The notes: generated by a model from the sequence alone, not told the origin. 64,000 nt of DNA from Actinoplanes octamycinicus (GCF_014205225.1 NZ_JACHNB010000001.1:7111501-7175500); one strand, 5' to 3'; positions 33,248 to 41,900 are shown, numbered from the stretch's first letter. Translations and numbers: made by a program.

Positions 33248-34411
33248 TCACCAGGGCACGGCGACCACCCGCACATGGTTGTCGTCCGGATGGTAGTGCG
33301 AGATGAACAGCGACGTCGACGTGCTCAGCTCCGGATGGCCGATGAACGCGTAGCACCAGCTCTTCGTGGTGCTGGCGCAGCCGGGCAGGACCGCTTCGGC
33401 GCCGGCCGTCCACGGGCCGGTCGGGGCCGGGGCGTTCCACACCCGGTAGTGCCCGGCGATCGTGGTCTGCTCGATCGCGACGTAGCCGCGGCCCGGGAAG
33501 ACGTGCACGTCCACCCCGAACGGGCGGGCGCCGGGCAGCGCCGAGGTGGCCGCCGCCGGGTCCGCCGACCAGGCCGAGCCGGTCCACCAGCGGTAGCTGC
33601 TCGCGGTGGACCAGCCCGCGCTGGCCGACCACGGGGTGCGGGCCAGCACCACGGTGCCGTCCCCGCAGGCGCCGAAGGCCGACGAGGTGCACAGGAACGT
33701 GTACAGGTAGAGGTAGCCGTCGGCGGCGAAGGTGGGCGAGCCGAGGCGGCGCTGCCAGGCCAGCTCACCGGTGGCCGGGCGGGGGAAGACGGTGGCCGGG
33801 CCGACCAGCTGGTTGGTGGCCGGGTCGTAGAACGTGACGCCGTAACTCTGCGTGGTCCAGGCGTTGTTGTGGACGCAGACGTTGGTGTAGGTCAGGAACA
33901 GCAGCGACGAGCCGCTGCGCCCGCTGATGGTGCGGTTCGGCCCGCGGGTCAGGCCGGTGATCCAGGAGGCGGCGTACGACGAGGTGCCGCTGCTCCCGCA
34001 GGCGGTGCTGGTCCCGGGCAGCACCAGCCCGGCCGGCGCGGGCAGGAACGGGGCCGGCGCCCGGGTGCTCGGCACGGCCGGCGCGGCCGGCGGCGTGGGC
34101 AGCTCGCTGAGCGTGCTGGGCACCTGCCCGGCGGTGTAGGAGCCGCGCGCCGCGGTCGACCCGCCGATGAAGCCGATGATAGTCCCGGCCGGGTTCACGA
34201 TCGCCGTGTCGCAGAAGGTCCACAGCGCCTGCCCGCTCGCCGACGGGATCGGCGCGCTGAACCCGCAGTCGCGGCCGACGGTGTTGCCGCTGGCCGTCTC
34301 GTAGCGCGACACCACCCGGGCCGGTGGCGGCGCGTCCGCCAGCGCCACGCCGGGCACGGTGAGCACCGCTCCCCCGACGAGTGCGGCCGTCAGAGCTCTT
34401 CGTATTCGCAT
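33248..34411 (-). CDS. Secreted DUF4185-like beta-propeller protein
   Basis: The 387-residue protein starts with a signal peptide (MRIRRALTAALVGGAVLTVP, cleavage near ALA-DA). The mature part is Trp-, Tyr- and Gly-rich with repeated strands such as FGVDVHVFPGRGYVAIEQTT and SPTFAADGYLYLYTFLC, fitting a five-bladed propeller of the DUF4185 type, related to glycoside hydrolase clans 43/62. Four or more cysteines could form disulfides. The function is unknown. It is divergent from the dehydrogenase gene. Confidence 0.65.
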   Translation of the reverse strand: MRIRRALTAALVGGAVLTVPGVALADAPPPARVVSRYETASGNTVGRDCGFSAPIPSASGQALWTFCDTAIVNPAGTIIGFIGGSTAARGSYTAGQVPSTLSELPTPPAAPAVPSTRAPAPFLPAPAGLVLPGTSTACGSSGTSSYAASWITGLTRGPNRTISGRSGSSLLFLTYTNVCVHNNAWTTQSYGVTFYDPATNQLVGPATVFPRPATGELAWQRRLGSPTFAADGYLYLYTFLCTSSAFGACGDGTVVLARTPWSASAGWSTASSYRWWTGSAWSADPAAATSALPGARPFGVDVHVFPGRGYVAIEQTTIAGHYRVWNAPAPTGPWTAGAEAVLPGCASTTKSWCYAFIGHPELSTSTSLFISHYHPDDNHVRVVAVPW

Positions 34412-34523
34412 GCTGCCCCCTCAGTCAGTCATCGCTGTCGATGCACAGACTCGCACGGGACCCGGCTCGTGAGGAACCTTCATGTCGCGGTCGGGACTTG
34501 CCTCTGACGTACGGGGAAGGTTT

Positions 34524-34529
34524 TAGCGT
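34524..34529 (+). promoter_or_regulatory. -10 box TAGCGT, leaderless start of the MDR gene
   Basis: The hexamer lies 6 bp before ATG 34536 and TTGCCT is found 19 bp further upstream as a possible -35 box. No Shine-Dalgarno sequence is present. Confidence 0.5.
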
Positions 34530-34535
34530 GCGCGC

Positions 34536-35492
34536 ATGCGTGAGATCCGAGTGGCCGCAACCGGCCGGCTGACCGTGTCCGACACCGACGTGCCCGAGCC
34601 GGGGCCGGGTGAGGTGCTGGTCCGCAACCGCTACTTCACCGTCTTCGCCGCGCTGCGCACCCTGCTGGCCGGCGGGGTGCCCGGCGCGCCGCTGCCCGCG
34701 CTGCGGCCCGGCGACACCCTGGTCGGCCCGGCCATCGGCGAGATCGTCACCGGTCCGGACGCCGGCGCCCTGGTCCGGCACCTGCGCGGCTGGCGCGAGT
34801 ACGCGGTGCTCCCGGCCGCCGAGGCTGAACCGCTGACCACCGCCCTGCCGGACCCGGTCGCGCACTTCGCGCAGGGCGCCACCGCCTACGGCGCGCTCAC
34901 CCGCGCCGCCCCGGTCCGGGCGGGCGACACGGTGTTCGTGTCCGGCGGCGCCGGATCGGTCGGCACGATGGCCGGGCAGATCGCCCGGCTGCTCGGCGCC
35001 GCCCGGGTGATCGGCAGCACCGGCTCGGCGTGGAAGGCCGAACGGATGCTGGCGCTCGGCTACCACGCCGCGGTCACCCGGCCGTTCGGCGAGCGGCTGG
35101 CCGAGGCCGCCCCGGACGGCGTCGACGTGGTCTTCGACAACGTCGGCGGCGACGACCTGCGGGCGGCGATCGCGGTGGCCAACCGGTCCGCCCGGTTCGC
35201 CCTGGTCGGGGCGCTGTCCGGGCAGCTCGCCGAGCACGGCACCGGTACCACCGGGCCGGTCGAGATCGACTCGTACCAGCTGATCCTCAAGCAGATCACG
35301 ATGATCGGCTACAGCGCCGGCGGGGACGCCGCGGTGCGCGCCGAGTGGGACGAGCGGTTCGCGGCCTGGCTGGCCGCTGGCAGAATCGAGTTCCCGCACG
35401 TGCTGGTGGACGGCATCGAGCAGGCGCCGCAAGCGTTGCGCGACGTGTGGGCCGGCCGCCACTTCGGGACCGTGGTGGTGGCGCTGAGCTAG
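34536..35492 (+). CDS. Zinc-independent medium-chain reductase (leukotriene B4 dehydrogenase-like)
   Basis: The 318-residue protein has the MDR nucleotide-binding motif SGGAGSVGTMAGQIARLLGA and DVVFDNVGGDDLRAAI, typical of NADP-dependent 2-alkenal/prostaglandin reductases. It would reduce activated double bonds or quinones. Its stop overlaps the AGGAGG ribosome-binding site of the MerR gene downstream, so the pair is one operon and the MerR protein may sense the substrate. Confidence 0.85.
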   Translation: MREIRVAATGRLTVSDTDVPEPGPGEVLVRNRYFTVFAALRTLLAGGVPGAPLPALRPGDTLVGPAIGEIVTGPDAGALVRHLRGWREYAVLPAAEAEPLTTALPDPVAHFAQGATAYGALTRAAPVRAGDTVFVSGGAGSVGTMAGQIARLLGAARVIGSTGSAWKAERMLALGYHAAVTRPFGERLAEAAPDGVDVVFDNVGGDDLRAAIAVANRSARFALVGALSGQLAEHGTGTTGPVEIDSYQLILKQITMIGYSAGGDAAVRAEWDERFAAWLAAGRIEFPHVLVDGIEQAPQALRDVWAGRHFGTVVVALS

Positions 35493-35506
35493 GAGGGGGC
35501 ATCCGG

Positions 35507-35896
35507 GTGCGGATCGGGGATGCGGCGGCAGCGGCCGGCACGACACCGCGGGCACTGCGCTTCTACGAGGAGAACGGGCTGCTCCCGGCGCCCGGGCGGA
35601 CCCCGACCGGCCAGCGGGTCTACGGGCCCCGGGAGCTCGGCCGGGTCCGGGTGATCCGCGAGCTGCTCGGGCTGGGGCTGACCATCGCCGACCTCCGGGC
35701 CTGCGCCGACCGTCTGGATCTGCTGGAGGACGATCAATTGCCACCGTACGGCGGGCCGGGCACCTGCGCGCGCCCGGCCGGCATCGTCCACCGTCGGATC
35801 GCCGCCCTGGACGCGGAGATCGCCCGGCTCAGCGACCTCCGCGACCGGCTGGCGGCCCGGGTCGGCGGCGACGTCAGGGGCGCGGCAGCGTCCTGA
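35507..35896 (+). CDS. MerR-family regulator
   Basis: The 129-residue protein starts with a MerR winged helix (IGDAAAAAGTTPRALRFYEE, then GLLPAPGRTPTGQRVYGPRE) and ends with a coiled-coil dimer helix (IAALDAEIARLSDLRDRLAA). A CARPAGIVHRR segment has one cysteine only, so metal sensing is unlikely. The GTG at 35507 follows AGGAGG within the upstream stop codon. Confidence 0.88.
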   Translation: MRIGDAAAAAGTTPRALRFYEENGLLPAPGRTPTGQRVYGPRELGRVRVIRELLGLGLTIADLRACADRLDLLEDDQLPPYGGPGTCARPAGIVHRRIAALDAEIARLSDLRDRLAARVGGDVRGAAAS

Positions 35897-35934
35897 TCGC
35901 CCGGCACGCGCGCCTCGGCTGGAGCGCTCCGGCG

Positions 35935-35940
35935 TATCCT
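35935..35940 (+). promoter_or_regulatory. -10 box TATCCT, leaderless start
   Basis: The hexamer lies 6 bp before the GTG at 35947 of the AraC-like gene. Confidence 0.45.
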
Positions 35941-35946
35941 TCGCCG

Positions 35947-36660
35947 GTGACAGGACTGCGGTTCCGGACGCGCGGATCCGACTCGCCGTGGGTCGACGCC
36001 GTGTGGACGTGCACGAGCGAGCAGGTCACCTCGATGACCTCGGTCGCCGCGGTGCGCTGGGGCCTGGTCTTCTGGGAGCAGGCCGGCACGGCCTGGGCGG
36101 CGGTCACCGGCCCGGAGACGCGGACCGGCACCGCGCCGGTGCCGGAGGGCGCGACCTTCACCGGCATCGACTTCGCCGTCGGCACCTCGCTGCGGGCGGT
36201 GCCGACGCCGGCGCTGACCGACGGCGGGATCACCCTGCCGGACACCACGCACCGGACCTTCCGGCTGGACGGCGCTCGCTTCGAGACCCCCGGTCCGGAC
36301 GACGCCGAGGCGCTGGTCGAGCGTCTGGTGCGGGCCGGGATCGTGGTCCGCGACGAGGTCGTCGCCGACGTGCTGCGGGGGCACCGGCCGGACCTCTCGG
36401 GGCGCACGGTGGAGCGCCGCTTCCGTACCGTCACGGGTTTGACCCAGGGCGCGGTCCGGCAGATCGAGCGGGCCCGCACCGCGGCGCAGCTGCTCGCATC
36501 CGGCGAGCCGGCCGCCGACGTGGTGGCCAAGCTGGACTACTTCGACGAGCCGCACCTGGCCCGGGCGTTGCGCTCCTACGTCGGGCGGACCGCCGGGCAG
36601 CTGCGCGACGGCGCCGGCGGCGCGATCGCCCTCGACCTGCCTCAGCGCCGGACGTCGTAG
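35947..36660 (+). CDS. AraC-family regulator
   Basis: The 237-residue protein has an N-terminal sensor part of unknown ligand and a C-terminal AraC-type double helix-turn-helix with SGRTVERRFRTVTGLTQGAV and LDYFDEPHLARALRSYVGRT. It overlaps by 19 bp the end of the convergent dihydrofolate reductase-like gene, which may be functionally linked. Confidence 0.83.
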   Translation: MTGLRFRTRGSDSPWVDAVWTCTSEQVTSMTSVAAVRWGLVFWEQAGTAWAAVTGPETRTGTAPVPEGATFTGIDFAVGTSLRAVPTPALTDGGITLPDTTHRTFRLDGARFETPGPDDAEALVERLVRAGIVVRDEVVADVLRGHRPDLSGRTVERRFRTVTGLTQGAVRQIERARTAAQLLASGEPAADVVAKLDYFDEPHLARALRSYVGRTAGQLRDGAGGAIALDLPQRRTS

Positions 36661-37217
36661 ACCAGCTTCAGGATCCCGTTCGAGTAGGTCTCCGACTCGC
36701 GCAGCGTCAGCATGTGCTTGTCCCGGTCGGCCCGGCCGAACAGGCTCTTGCCAGCGCCCAGCAGCACCGGGAAGACCAGCAGGTTGTACTGGTCGATCAG
36801 GCCGGCGTCGGACAGCCGGCGGGCCAGCTCGGCGCTGCCGTGGATGAAGATCGCGCCGCCCTCGGTCTCCTTGAGCGCGGCGACGTCCTCGGTCGAGCGC
36901 AGGATGGTGATCGGTCCCCACCCGTCGACGAGGGCGTCGTCGGGCATCGTGCTCGACACGACGTACTTGGGCAGCTCCTTGTAGGCGGCGTGGTCCTGCG
37001 AGCCGGGCCAGAACGGCGCGAACGCCTCGTAGCTGCGCCGGCCGAACATCAGCGCGGTCGTGCCGGCCAGCTCCTCGCCCTTCAACGACCAGGCTTCCGG
37101 GACGAAGTCGAGGTCCTTGACCACCCACCCGCCGCTGCGGTGCCCCTCCTCGGGCCCGCCGGGCGAGTCCACGACGCCGTCGAGCGACATGAATCCGGTG
37201 TAGACCAGGTCACGCAT
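36642..37217 (-). CDS. Dihydrofolate reductase-family (RibD C-terminal-like) protein
   Basis: The 191-residue protein shows the family start YTGFMSLDGVVDSPGG, the central FGRRSYEAFAPFW and IFIHGSAELARRLSDAGLID. These stand-alone proteins resemble the reductase half of RibD and bind NADPH; most are oxidoreductases of unknown substrate rather than true folate enzymes. The ATG at 37217 has AGGAGGAGAC upstream. Confidence 0.87.
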   Translation of the reverse strand: MRDLVYTGFMSLDGVVDSPGGPEEGHRSGGWVVKDLDFVPEAWSLKGEELAGTTALMFGRRSYEAFAPFWPGSQDHAAYKELPKYVVSSTMPDDALVDGWGPITILRSTEDVAALKETEGGAIFIHGSAELARRLSDAGLIDQYNLLVFPVLLGAGKSLFGRADRDKHMLTLRESETYSNGILKLVYDVRR

Positions 37218-37305
37218 GGTGCTGTCTCCTCCTGCTCGGCCGAACTGGCGAGGTCCACGCTAGATCCCGGCCGGCCGGGCTGTCTTGGACGGAAACGACA
37301 CCGGC

Positions 37306-37809
37306 TCAGCGGGTGCGGCGGCCGGCCAGCAGCGGGCCGATGACCGAGGTGCCCGGGCCCAGCCGGCCGCCGGGACCGGGCAGCTGGGTGGTGTTGTCGA
37401 TGGTCAGCGGCTGGTGGCAGTGGGCGCAGGTGGTGACCGCGGTGGTGTCCCGGCCGCAGTCGCGGTGGTGCACGCGGACCGGCGGGCCGTCCTGGCTGTA
37501 CCACCGGTCGCCCCAGTTCATCAGGGCGAGCAGGACCGGGAAGAGCTCCTTGCCCTTCTCGGTCGGCACGTAGTGCTCGCGGGGCGGGTGCTGCTGGTAG
37601 CGCTCGCGGGCCAGCACGCCCTCCTCGACCAGCCGGGACAGCCGGGCGGTCAGCACCTTGCGGGAGATCTGCAGGTCCTCGGCCAGATCGTCGAACCGGG
37701 TGATGCCGACCAACACGTCCCGCATGATCAGCGCCGTCCAGGCGTCGGCGAACAGGTCGGTCGCGCGGGCGATGGAGCAGGCCACGTCGGTCAGTCGGGT
37801 GCGGGTCAC
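37306..37809 (-). CDS. HxlR-family regulator with C-terminal Cys/His cluster
   Basis: The winged-helix domain is typical of HxlR (DAWTALIMRDVLVGITRFDD, LVEEGVLARERYQQHPPREH and YVPTEKGKELFPVL). The C-terminal ~50 residues are unusual: VHHRDCGRDTTAVTTCAHCH provides Cys and His residues that could bind zinc. It is divergent from the methyltransferase gene, with a 19-bp palindrome between them. The GTG at 37809 is used. Confidence 0.88.
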   Translation of the reverse strand: MTRTRLTDVACSIARATDLFADAWTALIMRDVLVGITRFDDLAEDLQISRKVLTARLSRLVEEGVLARERYQQHPPREHYVPTEKGKELFPVLLALMNWGDRWYSQDGPPVRVHHRDCGRDTTAVTTCAHCHQPLTIDNTTQLPGPGGRLGPGTSVIGPLLAGRRTR

Positions 37810-37831
37810 ACGGAGGAGCCTACTGCGCGTA

Positions 37832-37850
37832 GAGTTCCCTTAGGGAACTC
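37832..37850. promoter_or_regulatory. HxlR operator GAGTTCCC-TTA-GGGAACTC
   Basis: Perfect 8-bp arms lie between the divergent HxlR and methyltransferase genes, 22 bp from one start and 14 bp from the other, so one dimer could control both. Confidence 0.65.
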
Positions 37851-37864
37851 AAGGAGGAGGCGGC

Positions 37865-38701
37865 ATGTCCGGACCACGCCTGGAGCTCGACACCCGCTCC
37901 GCGGATGCCATCGACGGACGGCATCTGCGCGCGGTCGCCTTTCACGAGGTGCGACTTTCGTACGTACGCGGAATCCCCGGTCTCGTCCGGCCGCAGGCCC
38001 GGACCCTGGTGGTCGGCGGTGGCCGGGGCGTGCTGGCGGCCGGACTCGCCGGGCTCGGCCTGGAGGTGACCAGCGCCGACCCGTCCCCGGTGGCGACCGA
38101 GCTGGCGAAGGCGTCCGTGCCGGGCTCCGGGACCGCGCCGAGCTTCGTGACCGCGCCGAGCGAGGAGCTGCCGTTCCCCGACGCGGCCTTCGACGTCGTC
38201 TACTGCGCGGACACCTTCGAGATCACCGGCGACCTGGACCGGGTGGCCGGCGAGGTGGCCCGGGTGCTGCGGCCGGGCGGCATCCTGGTCTACGACACGG
38301 TGAACCGCACGGTGCCCGGCCGGATCGTCTACCTCGGCGCGTTCCAGGGCATCCCGTTCACCCGGATCATGCCGCCGGGGCGCTACTCGGCGGCCCGCCT
38401 GCGCCCGCCGGCCGAAGTGCAGGCCACCCTGGCCGCGCACGGGTTGGACAGCCGCGATGTCTGCGGTTTCAAGCCGGCCAGCCTGGGCCGCCTGGTCAGC
38501 GCGGTGCTCCGCCGCCGCCGCGGCCGGCTCACCGACGACGAGGTCGGTCCCCTGACCGGTTTCGTCCTGGACCCGAAGGGCCCCCCGGTCGTCACCTACC
38601 TCGGCTGGGCCGCCAAACCCGGACCCAGCCTGCCTGACCCCGGGGCATCCGCTGCCCCGGGGACCGGATCGTGGGACGACGAGCAGCACGACCAACCGTG
38701 A
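37865..38701 (+). CDS. Class I SAM-dependent methyltransferase (UbiG-like)
   Basis: The 278-residue protein has the SAM-binding glycine loop (TLVVGGGRGVLAAGLAGLGL), the acidic residue after strand 2 (VTSADPSP) and LPFPDAAFDVVYCADTFEIT. It resembles UbiG/Coq3-type O-methyltransferases, but the quinone-pathway genes are absent, so the substrate is open. GGAGGAGG lies before the ATG. The last ~20 residues are low-complexity and encoded across a strong hairpin at 38638-38662, which suggests that the reading frame runs through the gene's terminator. Confidence 0.85.
   Translation: MSGPRLELDTRSADAIDGRHLRAVAFHEVRLSYVRGIPGLVRPQARTLVVGGGRGVLAAGLAGLGLEVTSADPSPVATELAKASVPGSGTAPSFVTAPSEELPFPDAAFDVVYCADTFEITGDLDRVAGEVARVLRPGGILVYDTVNRTVPGRIVYLGAFQGIPFTRIMPPGRYSAARLRPPAEVQATLAAHGLDSRDVCGFKPASLGRLVSAVLRRRRGRLTDDEVGPLTGFVLDPKGPPVVTYLGWAAKPGPSLPDPGASAAPGTGSWDDEQHDQP
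38638..38662. terminator. Perfect hairpin inside the 3' end of the methyltransferase frame
   Basis: CCCCGGGGCA (38638-38647) pairs with TGCCCCGGGG (38653-38662). It lies about 40 bp before the stop codon and also faces the end of the convergent PAS-GAF gene. Confidence 0.5.
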
Positions 38702-38720
38702 CGCCTGCGGCCGACCGCGG

Positions 38721-39959
38721 TCAGCGGGCGCGGTAGGCGGCCAGGCCGCCCAGCTCCTCGCTGGCGATGAAGACCGATCGGACGTTGAGGATCGCCTCCT
38801 CGACGTGGGCCGGGCAGCCCCACGCCGCGTCGCCCCACGAGTCGGCGATCTTGATCTCGGCGGGCTCGGTGCAGCCGGCCCTGCCGCCGAGCTGGCAGTG
38901 CTCCGGGTGCGGGGCGGCGGCCTGAGCGGCCGCGGCGGCGCGCAGGCGGTCGGCAAGCTGGGCGGCGGCGGTGGCCCGCTCCTCGGCGTCGGCGCGCAGC
39001 TCGCGTTCGGCGCGGATCGCCTTGGCCAGTTCGGCGCGGGCGGCTTCGGCGCGCTCCTCGGCGGCCTGGCGGGCCTGCTCGCCGTGGTGCCGCTCGATGG
39101 CCAGCGCGGCGGTGCCGGCGAAGACCCGGGCCAGGGCGAGGTCGGCGTCCTGCGGGACGCGGGGCGTGCGGTGGTACATGGCGAAGGTGCCGAGCAGGCT
39201 GCCGTCGCGGGCCAGGATCGGGGTGGACCAGCAGGCCGCTACCCCGGCGCGGCCGGCCAGGTCGCGGAAGTCGGCCCAGAACGGGTCGGTGGCGATGTCG
39301 GTGACGATCACCGGCTCGCGGCGGTGCGCGGCAGTGCCGCAGGAGCCGACGCCCTCGCCGGTGGCGATGCCGTCGATCGCCTCGTTGTAGAAGGCGGGCA
39401 GGCTGGGCGCGGCGCCGTGCCGCAGGTGCCGGCCGTCCTCGTCGGCGAGCAGGACCGAGACCAGCACCTCGTGCGGGGCGAGCCCCTCGATGCACCGGGC
39501 CATCCCGTCGAGCGTGTCGGCGAGCGGGGCCTGGCGGGCGATCTCCTCCAGCAGCGCACGGTGCTCGGCCATCAGCCGCTGGGCGTGCTTGACCTGGGTG
39601 GTCTCCACGCCGATCACCCGGATCCCGATCACCTCGCCGGCGGCGTCGCGGCGCGGCTCGTAGGTGAAGTCGAAGAACGCCTCGCGCGCCTGCGGCCCGT
39701 CGCCGAGCACCACCGGGGCGTCCCGGCCGGTGTACGGCTCGCCGGTCCGGTAGACCCGGTCGAGCAGGTCGAGAAAGCCCTGGCCGGCCAGCTCGGGCAT
39801 CAGCTCGGCGAGCTTCACCCCGGTGCGCGCCCGCCCGTCGCCGATCGCCGCGAAGAACGCCGGGTTCGCCGCCTCGACCACGTGGGCCGGGCCGCTCAGC
39901 GAGGCGAACACGGCGATGGACTGCCCGAACAGCGTCCGCAGATCCTCGTCCACCGTCAT
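38721..39959 (-). CDS. PAS-GAF sensory protein with coiled coil and Cys-rich end
   Basis: The 412-residue protein has a PAS domain (about 1-125, with FASLSGPAHVVEAANPAFFA), a GAF domain (about 145-290, with LACWSTPILARDGSLLG-like VAACWSTPILARDGSLLGTF), an Ala/Glu-rich coiled coil (about 295-350) and a C-terminal segment with HPEHCQLGGRAGC and AAWGCPAHVEEAI that could bind a metal. No kinase, cyclase or phosphatase domain is attached, so it may act by protein contact. ATG 39959 has AAGGGGGCG upstream. Confidence 0.8.
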   Translation of the reverse strand: MTVDEDLRTLFGQSIAVFASLSGPAHVVEAANPAFFAAIGDGRARTGVKLAELMPELAGQGFLDLLDRVYRTGEPYTGRDAPVVLGDGPQAREAFFDFTYEPRRDAAGEVIGIRVIGVETTQVKHAQRLMAEHRALLEEIARQAPLADTLDGMARCIEGLAPHEVLVSVLLADEDGRHLRHGAAPSLPAFYNEAIDGIATGEGVGSCGTAAHRREPVIVTDIATDPFWADFRDLAGRAGVAACWSTPILARDGSLLGTFAMYHRTPRVPQDADLALARVFAGTAALAIERHHGEQARQAAEERAEAARAELAKAIRAERELRADAEERATAAAQLADRLRAAAAAQAAAPHPEHCQLGGRAGCTEPAEIKIADSWGDAAWGCPAHVEEAILNVRSVFIASEELGGLAAYRAR

Positions 39960-40095
39960 TGTCGCGCCCCCTTGCCCGATCAAAACCAGGCCAGCGTACG
40001 GGGTGGGCCGTCGTCCGGCGACCGGCGGCTCGCCGGGCACCCCATGACATCTGTCATGCATTGACACACTCCGATCCCCGGCCATACCGTCCGAG

Positions 40096-40118
40096 CTATT
40101 AGGAAACCTTTCTAATAG
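40096..40118. promoter_or_regulatory. Operator CTATTAG-N9-CTAATAG before the chitinase
   Basis: Perfect 7-bp arms flank GAAACCTTT, and the whole AT-rich element lies 13 bp before the chitinase start, next to its GGAGAAG ribosome-binding site. It resembles TTAGGAAA/TTTCCTAA-like sites seen near secreted hydrolase genes of actinobacteria. Confidence 0.5.
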
Positions 40119-40130
40119 TTCGGAGAAGCC

Positions 40131-41372
40131 ATGCGACAACTGACCGCCGCCGTCCTCGCGGCCGTCGCCGGCGCCGCCACCACGGTGGCCCTGGTGCCCG
40201 CGTCCGACGCCGCCGCGGCCCCGCTGCCGGCGCACGTCTTCGCGCCCTACTTCGAGGCGTGGACCGGCGACAACCCGGCCACCCTGGCTCAGCAGTCCGG
40301 CGCCAAGCACCTGACCATGGCGTTCCTGCAGGCCGCCACGAAGGGCTCGTGCACCGCGTACTGGAACGGCGACAGCTCCAGCCCGGTCTCCGCGGCGGTC
40401 TTCGGCAGCGAGATCGCCACCATCCGGGCCGCCGGGGGCGACGTGATCCCGTCCTTCGGCGGGTACACCGCCGACAACACCGGCACCGAGATCGCCGACA
40501 GCTGCACCAGCGTGAGCTCGATCGCGGCGGTCTTCCAGAACGTCATCACCACCTACGACGTGACCCGGATCGACCTGGACATCGAGGACAACTCGCTGAC
40601 CAACAGCGCCGGCATCGACCGGCGCAACAAGGCGATCAAGCAGGTCGAGGACTGGGCCGCGGCGCAGGGCCGGACCGTGCAGTTCTCCTACACACTGCCG
40701 ACCACCACCTCCGGACTGGCCGACTCCGGCCTGGCCGTGCTGCGCAACGCGGTGGCCAACAACGCGCGCGTCGACCTGGTCAACATCATGACCTTCGACT
40801 ACTACGACGGGGCCACCCACCAGATGGCCGCCGACACCAAGACCGCCGCGACCGGGCTGCACGACCAGCTGCGGCAGCTCTACCCGGGCCGGACCGACGC
40901 GCAGCTGTGGGGCATGGTCGGGGTGACCGAGATGATCGGCATCGACGACTACGGTCCGGCCGAGACGTTCACGACGGCCGACGCGCCGGTGGTGGCGCAG
41001 TGGGCGACCGAGAAGGGTCTCGGGCTGCTGTCGTTCTGGGCGCTGCAGCGGGACAACGGCGGCTGCCCGGGCGTGGGCGGCAGCGACAGCTGCTCCGGGG
41101 TCAGCCAGTCGACCTGGCAGTTCAGCAAGGCCTTCGCGTCGTTCACCTCGACCGGTTCGACCTCGCCGACGTCGCCGACCTCGCCGTCGCCCTCCTCCCC
41201 CTCGTCGCCGTCGTGCACCACCCCGGCGTGGACCGCGTCCGCCGTCTACACCGGCGGCCAGACCGTCTCCTTCGCCGGCCGCCTCTACCGGGCCAAGTGG
41301 TGGACCCAGGGCGAGTCACCGGCCACCCACAGCGGACAGTGGGACGTCTGGGCCGACAAGGGACCCTGCTGA
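40131..41372 (+). CDS. Secreted GH18 chitinase with C-terminal CBM5/12
   Basis: The 413-residue protein has a signal peptide (about 1-29), a GH18 domain (about 33-335), a Ser/Thr/Pro linker (about 343-363) and a chitin-binding module CBM5/12 at the end (WTASAVYTGGQTVSFAGRLY, then AKWWTQGESP). The catalytic strand reads TRIDLDIEDN: the glutamate and the two nearer aspartates of DxxDxDxE are kept, while the first Asp position is Thr, as in some bacterial GH18 subgroups. It would cut chitin of fungal walls or insect remains. Confidence 0.9.
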   Translation: MRQLTAAVLAAVAGAATTVALVPASDAAAAPLPAHVFAPYFEAWTGDNPATLAQQSGAKHLTMAFLQAATKGSCTAYWNGDSSSPVSAAVFGSEIATIRAAGGDVIPSFGGYTADNTGTEIADSCTSVSSIAAVFQNVITTYDVTRIDLDIEDNSLTNSAGIDRRNKAIKQVEDWAAAQGRTVQFSYTLPTTTSGLADSGLAVLRNAVANNARVDLVNIMTFDYYDGATHQMAADTKTAATGLHDQLRQLYPGRTDAQLWGMVGVTEMIGIDDYGPAETFTTADAPVVAQWATEKGLGLLSFWALQRDNGGCPGVGGSDSCSGVSQSTWQFSKAFASFTSTGSTSPTSPTSPSPSSPSSPSCTTPAWTASAVYTGGQTVSFAGRLYRAKWWTQGESPATHSGQWDVWADKGPC

Positions 41373-41382
41373 CGACCGATCC

Positions 41383-41412
41383 GCCGGGTCCGGGCCGCTG
41401 CCCGGACCCGGC
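41383..41412. terminator. Terminator after the chitinase
   Basis: GCCGGGTCCGGG (41383-41394) pairs with CCCGGACCCGGC (41401-41412), 10 bp after the stop codon. Confidence 0.7.
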
Positions 41413-41421
41413 ATTCTTGGG

Positions 41422-41427
41422 TACGCT
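41422..41427 (+). promoter_or_regulatory. -10 box TACGCT before the 41.4-kb SRPBCC gene
   Basis: The hexamer lies 10 bp before ATG 41438, which lacks a Shine-Dalgarno sequence. Confidence 0.4.
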
Positions 41428-41437
41428 GAGCGGCACC

Positions 41438-41884
41438 ATGAACGTCGTCCTGACCGGCAAGCTGACCGTCGCCCGACCGCCCGAGCAGGCGTTCGAGCTG
41501 TTCACCGCGCGCGGCGAGGAGCGCTGGGTGCCGGGCTGGCAGCCCCGTTTCCCGGCGCCCGCGCCCGACGACTCGGCCCCCGGCACCGTCTTCGAGACCA
41601 GCGCCGACGGCCGCACCACGACGTGGGTGGTGGCCGACCGGACGCCCGGCCGCCGGGTGCGCTACGCCCGGGTGCTGCCCGGCGTCACGGCCGGCACCGT
41701 CACGGTGGAGCTGGCCGAGGGCGCCGGCGGGCACAGCGACGTCACGGTCACCTACGAGCTGACTGCGCTGACCGCCGCGGCGGAGCCGGAGCTGCGCGAG
41801 TTCGCCGCCGGCTATGCCGGGATGCTGCGTCACTGGTCCGACGCGATCGCCGCCGCGCTGACCGAAATGGATGGCGGCGAGTAG
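41438..41884 (+). CDS. SRPBCC-family (START-like) protein
   Basis: The 148-residue protein begins with LTVARPPEQAFELFTARGEE and WVPGWQPRF and ends with a long amphipathic helix (RHWSDAIAAALTEMDGGE), the helix-grip layout. The ligand is unknown. It stands between the chitinase and the MFS exporter but has its own promoter. Confidence 0.75.
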   Translation: MNVVLTGKLTVARPPEQAFELFTARGEERWVPGWQPRFPAPAPDDSAPGTVFETSADGRTTTWVVADRTPGRRVRYARVLPGVTAGTVTVELAEGAGGHSDVTVTYELTALTAAAEPELREFAAGYAGMLRHWSDAIAAALTEMDGGE

Positions 41885-41894
41885 GCCCGGGCGA

Positions 41895-41900
41895 TAGGTT
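41895..41900 (+). promoter_or_regulatory. -10 box TAGGTT of the exporter leader
   Basis: The hexamer lies 7 bp before the ATG of a 7-codon reading frame, so the transcript would begin with the mini-gene and then run about 110 bases to the MFS exporter. Confidence 0.45.
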
